7,924 bases of DNA from assembly GCA_003164825.1 (NCBI GenBank), contig PLUH01000077.1, forward strand, positions 1 to 7,924, given 5' to 3'. The translations under genes were made by a program, and so were the position numbers. This document shows, one piece after another, positions 5,543 to 7,924 of the stretch (positions are counted from its first letter, which is position 1; each line of letters begins with the position of its first letter). The notes below the pieces were generated by a model. It did not search any database. It was given only the letters and a program-made list of their open reading frames with translations, and had not been told where the DNA came from. Source of the DNA: Hyphomicrobiales bacterium (GTDB lineage: Bacteria; Pseudomonadota; Alphaproteobacteria; Rhizobiales; Beijerinckiaceae).

Positions 5543-7096
5543 GTGGCACTTGCCGGGGCTGACAGAGCGAGAAGTGCGCAACGCGCAGCATCGCGCAATT
5601 TGCAGGCGCTCGATATTAGGATTTCATCACTCGAAGCGTTTGTCGAGAAATACTATTGGGCTGTCGGATCGGGGCTGGTTGGCGCGATATTCATTTATCT
5701 GTTGTACAAAGACATGCGGCTGCATCTCTGGCTCGATGAGATCTTTACTCTTTATATGGTCAGATTGGGTTCGGTTTCCGAAATTATAGACGCCACGCGG
5801 AATGGGGTCGACCTCACTCCCCCTCTATACAACGTACTCGCCCATCTGCTTTTGCCGATCGCTCCCGAATCCCTCGCGATCCGGCTTCCCGCAACAATCG
5901 GCTTTTCCGCGATGGGCGTCGGGCTTTTGTGGTTTCTCCATCACCGGCTTCCCGCGCTCTGCGCGTTCGTCGCGGTCCTCCTCGCGTATCAACTCGCGTT
6001 CCCCTACGGGACGGAGGGCCGGCCCTACGGCCTCATCTGCGGAATCGCCGCGTTGTCCCTGGCGTGCTGGCGGCAGGCCGCCGAAGGACGCAATCGCTTG
6101 TTGTCGGTGTCCCTGCTGGCGTTGTTCTCAGGGGCGATGGCGGCGCTGCACTATTTCACGGTTTTCTTCGCGGCTTGCCTGTTGCTCGCCGAGCTCGTTC
6201 GTTGGCGCGGAAGCGGAAAGTTTGACACGGCGGTTTGGCTTGCCGTGCTGGCGCCGATCGCACTTGTGCTGGCGCTCTACTATCCGTTCATCGTCGCCGT
6301 GCGACAAAAGACCGTGCATTTCTGGGGGACGGCGCACCTAGGGTTCATGATCGAGTTATACGCCACGCCCGCTGCTGCCCTTCTCGTCGCCTTCCTGGGC
6401 GCCGCATTCCTGCCTGCGGCGGGGTCAAGGCGCGCCCCCGTAGCCATGCCCGCGCACGAGCTCGCGGCGATCGTCGCGATAGCGATTGTTCCGGTTGTGC
6501 TGATCGTGCTGTTCAAGGTCTTGGCGCTAGGGTTTGTGTTGCGCTATGTGCTCTGGTCGGTGGTCGGGATCTCCGCGCTCACGGCATTCCTGCTCAACTT
6601 CTTCGGCCAGGGCCGCCCCCTGCTCGCCGCCGTCGTGCTAGCCGGGCTCGCCGCCTATGTGGGGGTTGTGGAAGCCAGATCGATGGCGCGGATCGACGAG
6701 TTGCGCACCACCCAACCCGACATGGTCGCGCTGTCGAAACTGCCGCCGAGCGACGAACCTATTCTCGTCACGAGCCCGGTAGCGTCCGTGGAGCTTTGGT
6801 TCTATGCGTCGCCAGAGTTGCGCACCCGCCTGATCTATCCGGACTGCCCAGAGCTCGACCTTAAATATCTCGGATACAATGCTGGGACGATTGGTCTTGA
6901 AGGTCTGGCCCGGATAAGTCCGCTCAAACTCGAGCGATGCGAAGCCGTCCTTTCGAACCGCAAACCTTTCAAGTTGGTGGTCGGAAATGAAAAAGGCGAC
7001 GATTATCTGGTCCGTGTGCTGGCCTCGCAAGGGCGAGCGGTAACGCCTGACCAAGTTGGCGACAAGATTATTTTCGACGTTGGCGCGGCAAATTGA
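5543..7096 (+). CDS. Family-39-type (PMT/ArnT-like) membrane glycosyltransferase
   Basis: This is an integral membrane protein of about 517 aa with many hydrophobic helices through residue about 370 and a soluble periplasmic C-terminal domain of about 150 residues. Features of GT-C enzymes using polyprenyl-phosphate sugars are visible: the acidic loop-1 motif LWLDEIFTLY (D65/E66 with this start), TPPLYNVLAHLLL near 92-104, EGRPYGL near 158-164 and HYF near 203. The sugar and acceptor are not predictable. No in-frame ATG precedes the conserved region (the first is at about 5714, inside it), so translation must begin at a non-ATG codon; GTG at 5543, after a G-rich run, is my choice, with TTG at 5600 an alternative. 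The frame is open further back over the GtrA gene, but that part is a shadow. GtrA upstream likely supplies or flips the lipid-linked sugar. Parts of the gene are less GC-rich than its neighbours. Confidence 0.82.
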   Translation: MALAGADRARSAQRAASRNLQALDIRISSLEAFVEKYYWAVGSGLVGAIFIYLLYKDMRLHLWLDEIFTLYMVRLGSVSEIIDATRNGVDLTPPLYNVLAHLLLPIAPESLAIRLPATIGFSAMGVGLLWFLHHRLPALCAFVAVLLAYQLAFPYGTEGRPYGLICGIAALSLACWRQAAEGRNRLLSVSLLALFSGAMAALHYFTVFFAACLLLAELVRWRGSGKFDTAVWLAVLAPIALVLALYYPFIVAVRQKTVHFWGTAHLGFMIELYATPAAALLVAFLGAAFLPAAGSRRAPVAMPAHELAAIVAIAIVPVVLIVLFKVLALGFVLRYVLWSVVGISALTAFLLNFFGQGRPLLAAVVLAGLAAYVGVVEARSMARIDELRTTQPDMVALSKLPPSDEPILVTSPVASVELWFYASPELRTRLIYPDCPELDLKYLGYNAGTIGLEGLARISPLKLERCEAVLSNRKPFKLVVGNEKGDDYLVRVLASQGRAVTPDQVGDKIIFDVGAAN

Positions 7097-7224
7097 TCGA
7101 CGACACCCAGCCGCTTGAGATCAGATTCGATGAAATTGTTAGTATTCTATTTGAAGGCGCGGTGGTCAAAGCGGATGCGGAGGAGTTTCCGGATTACGCG
7201 AGCCTCGTTGCGTACACCGACTGA
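7093..7224 (+). CDS. Possible small acidic protein, coupled to the glycosyltransferase
   Basis: A 43-codon frame begins with TTG at 7093, which overlaps the TGA stop of the glycosyltransferase (TTGA), and ends at TGA 7222-7224. The product is acidic, beginning IDDTQPLEIRFDEIV and ending EFPDYASLVAYTD. Its composition looks protein-like: many Asp and Glu, a mix of hydrophobic residues, no Arg-rich shadow text. I recognise no family. No separate ribosome-binding site is seen, so expression would depend on coupling. A TTG start and short length leave chance as a real alternative. Confidence 0.35.
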   Translation: MIDDTQPLEIRFDEIVSILFEGAVVKADAEEFPDYASLVAYTD

Positions 7225-7371
7225 GGTTTAATCGTGAAATTATTTGCGAAAATGACTTGACCGGCAGCATCGACGGCTCAGACGAGAGGGGATGAGGCTG
7301 GAGCTGGCGCTCTCCAAACGGATGCGTAAGAGATTCCCGACGATCCGACCCATGCCCCGGCCTCGCTCGGT
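7225..7371. other. Convergent intergenic region without a clear terminator
   Basis: This 147-bp gap separates converging transcripts. The only hairpin I can see is TGGAG-N8-CTCCA (7299-7303 and 7312-7316), which is weak and has no T tract on either strand. A 27-codon plus-strand frame from ATG 7293 has GAGAGGGG directly against the start codon, too close for normal initiation, and a very basic product; I do not count it as a gene. Confidence 0.4.
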
Positions 7372-7924
7372 TTAGACCTTTCTGGCGACCGCGACGACAG
7401 AGAGGCCTGCTAACCGATTGAATGGATAGAGAAGACGGCGCTCCGCAGCAAGGGCTTTGCCGAGGATCCAGGCGACGCCAGCAGGCGTTGGGCGCAAATC
7501 GCTGCCCTTGCTTGGCGCGCGGCCGCGAGACGCAAGCCGCAGAACAGCAACTGGCGGAAGGATAGTCGCGTAGAAATACCGAATCCGACTAATCTGTAAA
7601 TGCGCGCCGGTGATCGTGCGAGCAAGCGTCTGCGCAGTATATCGTCGCCGGTGGTCGAGGAACTCATCGTGGGCCGACCAAAGGAACTGGAAAGCAGGCA
7701 CGGTTATGAACAGGGGAGTTCCCGACCTCAACGACGAAGCTGTGTCCACCAGCAGCGCGACGTCATCATCGACATGCTCCATCACGTCCATCAACAGAAC
7801 GAGGTCGAAATTCCCACCGATCAGACTCCTACGAAATCGTAGGGGCTTGCCGTTGACGCTCTCGTCTCGATCGGCGTCGTACGCAGGATCGACGCACGTA
7901 GCCTCACGGCAGCCCGTGCGTTCG
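7372..7924 (-). CDS. Class I SAM-dependent methyltransferase, C-terminal part (5' end beyond window)
   Basis: The frame is open from the right edge to TAA at 7374-7372, giving 183 aa without the N-terminus. It reads like a Methyltransf_11/23-type enzyme. CVDPAYDADRDE corresponds to the end of beta-strand 2 with its acidic SAM-binding residue; FDLVLLMDVMEHVDDD is the classic motif after strand 4; FITVPAFQFLWSAHDEFLDHRRRY is the strand-5 and substrate-loop region common in this group. The glycine-rich motif I must lie beyond 7924. An internal TTG at 7794 would give a shorter frame starting at MDVMEHV, but the homology clearly continues upstream. Such enzymes near GtrA and glycosyltransferase genes often methylate sugars or lipid-linked intermediates; the substrate here is unknown. 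It converges on the plus-strand glycosyltransferase, 147 bp from the end of the small ORF. Confidence 0.87.
   Translation of the reverse strand, partial: ERTGCREATCVDPAYDADRDESVNGKPLRFRRSLIGGNFDLVLLMDVMEHVDDDVALLVDTASSLRSGTPLFITVPAFQFLWSAHDEFLDHRRRYTAQTLARTITGAHLQISRIRYFYATILPPVAVLRLASRGRAPSKGSDLRPTPAGVAWILGKALAAERRLLYPFNRLAGLSVVAVARKV

Noticed and set aside
4860..5591. Minus-strand frame of 243 codons over GtrA
   Set aside because: Asp/Arg/Gly-rich shadow of the membrane protein; no recognised domain.
7293..7376. 27-codon basic peptide frame on the plus strand
   Set aside because: The purine run touches the start codon, the product is Arg/Pro-rich, and it overlaps the end of the methyltransferase; chance is likelier.

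Overview
This is a high-GC window with alphaproteobacterial character (codon use, an IS5-family fragment and protein styles typical of Hyphomicrobiales). The order is an inference from family resemblance; no rRNA or other marker gene is present. It joins two kinds of DNA: an accessory, mobile-element-like block on the left (about 1-2090) and ordinary metabolic and envelope genes on the right (about 2100-7924).

Left block, all on the minus strand, in transcription order. First comes an N-terminal fragment of an IS5-family transposase (2032-1793). Then a small unknown protein (1671-1417) is translationally coupled through a 4-bp ATGA overlap to a ParB/Spo0J-like protein (1420-602). Last is a short phage-type protein (517-68) whose C-terminal half looks degenerate and runs through an array of TTGGAA units spaced 11-12 bp. 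No ParA, integrase or tRNA attachment site is visible, so this reads as the edge of a decayed prophage, plasmid-like or integrative element.

Middle: a complete propionyl-CoA synthetase gene (prpE, 4003-2102, minus) and a TauE/SafE-type membrane exporter (4142-4897, plus) are transcribed divergently from a 138-bp spacer. The spacer holds a plausible promoter for prpE with an inverted repeat inside the -35/-10 interval. The IS fragment begins within about 60 bp of the prpE stop codon.

Right: a GtrA-family membrane protein (4923-5396) and a family-39-type membrane glycosyltransferase (about 5543-7096) follow on the plus strand, then a possible coupled 43-codon ORF (7093-7224). A class I methyltransferase runs in from the right edge on the minus strand (7924-7372, incomplete) and converges on them. 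GtrA, polyprenyl-phosphate-sugar-dependent glycosyltransferases and SAM methyltransferases often cluster for modification of membrane or surface glycans, which is the likely theme here.

I found no convincing complete new system. The best leads are the TTGGAA array beside an orphan parB, the small gene coupled to parB, and the small ORF coupled to the glycosyltransferase.
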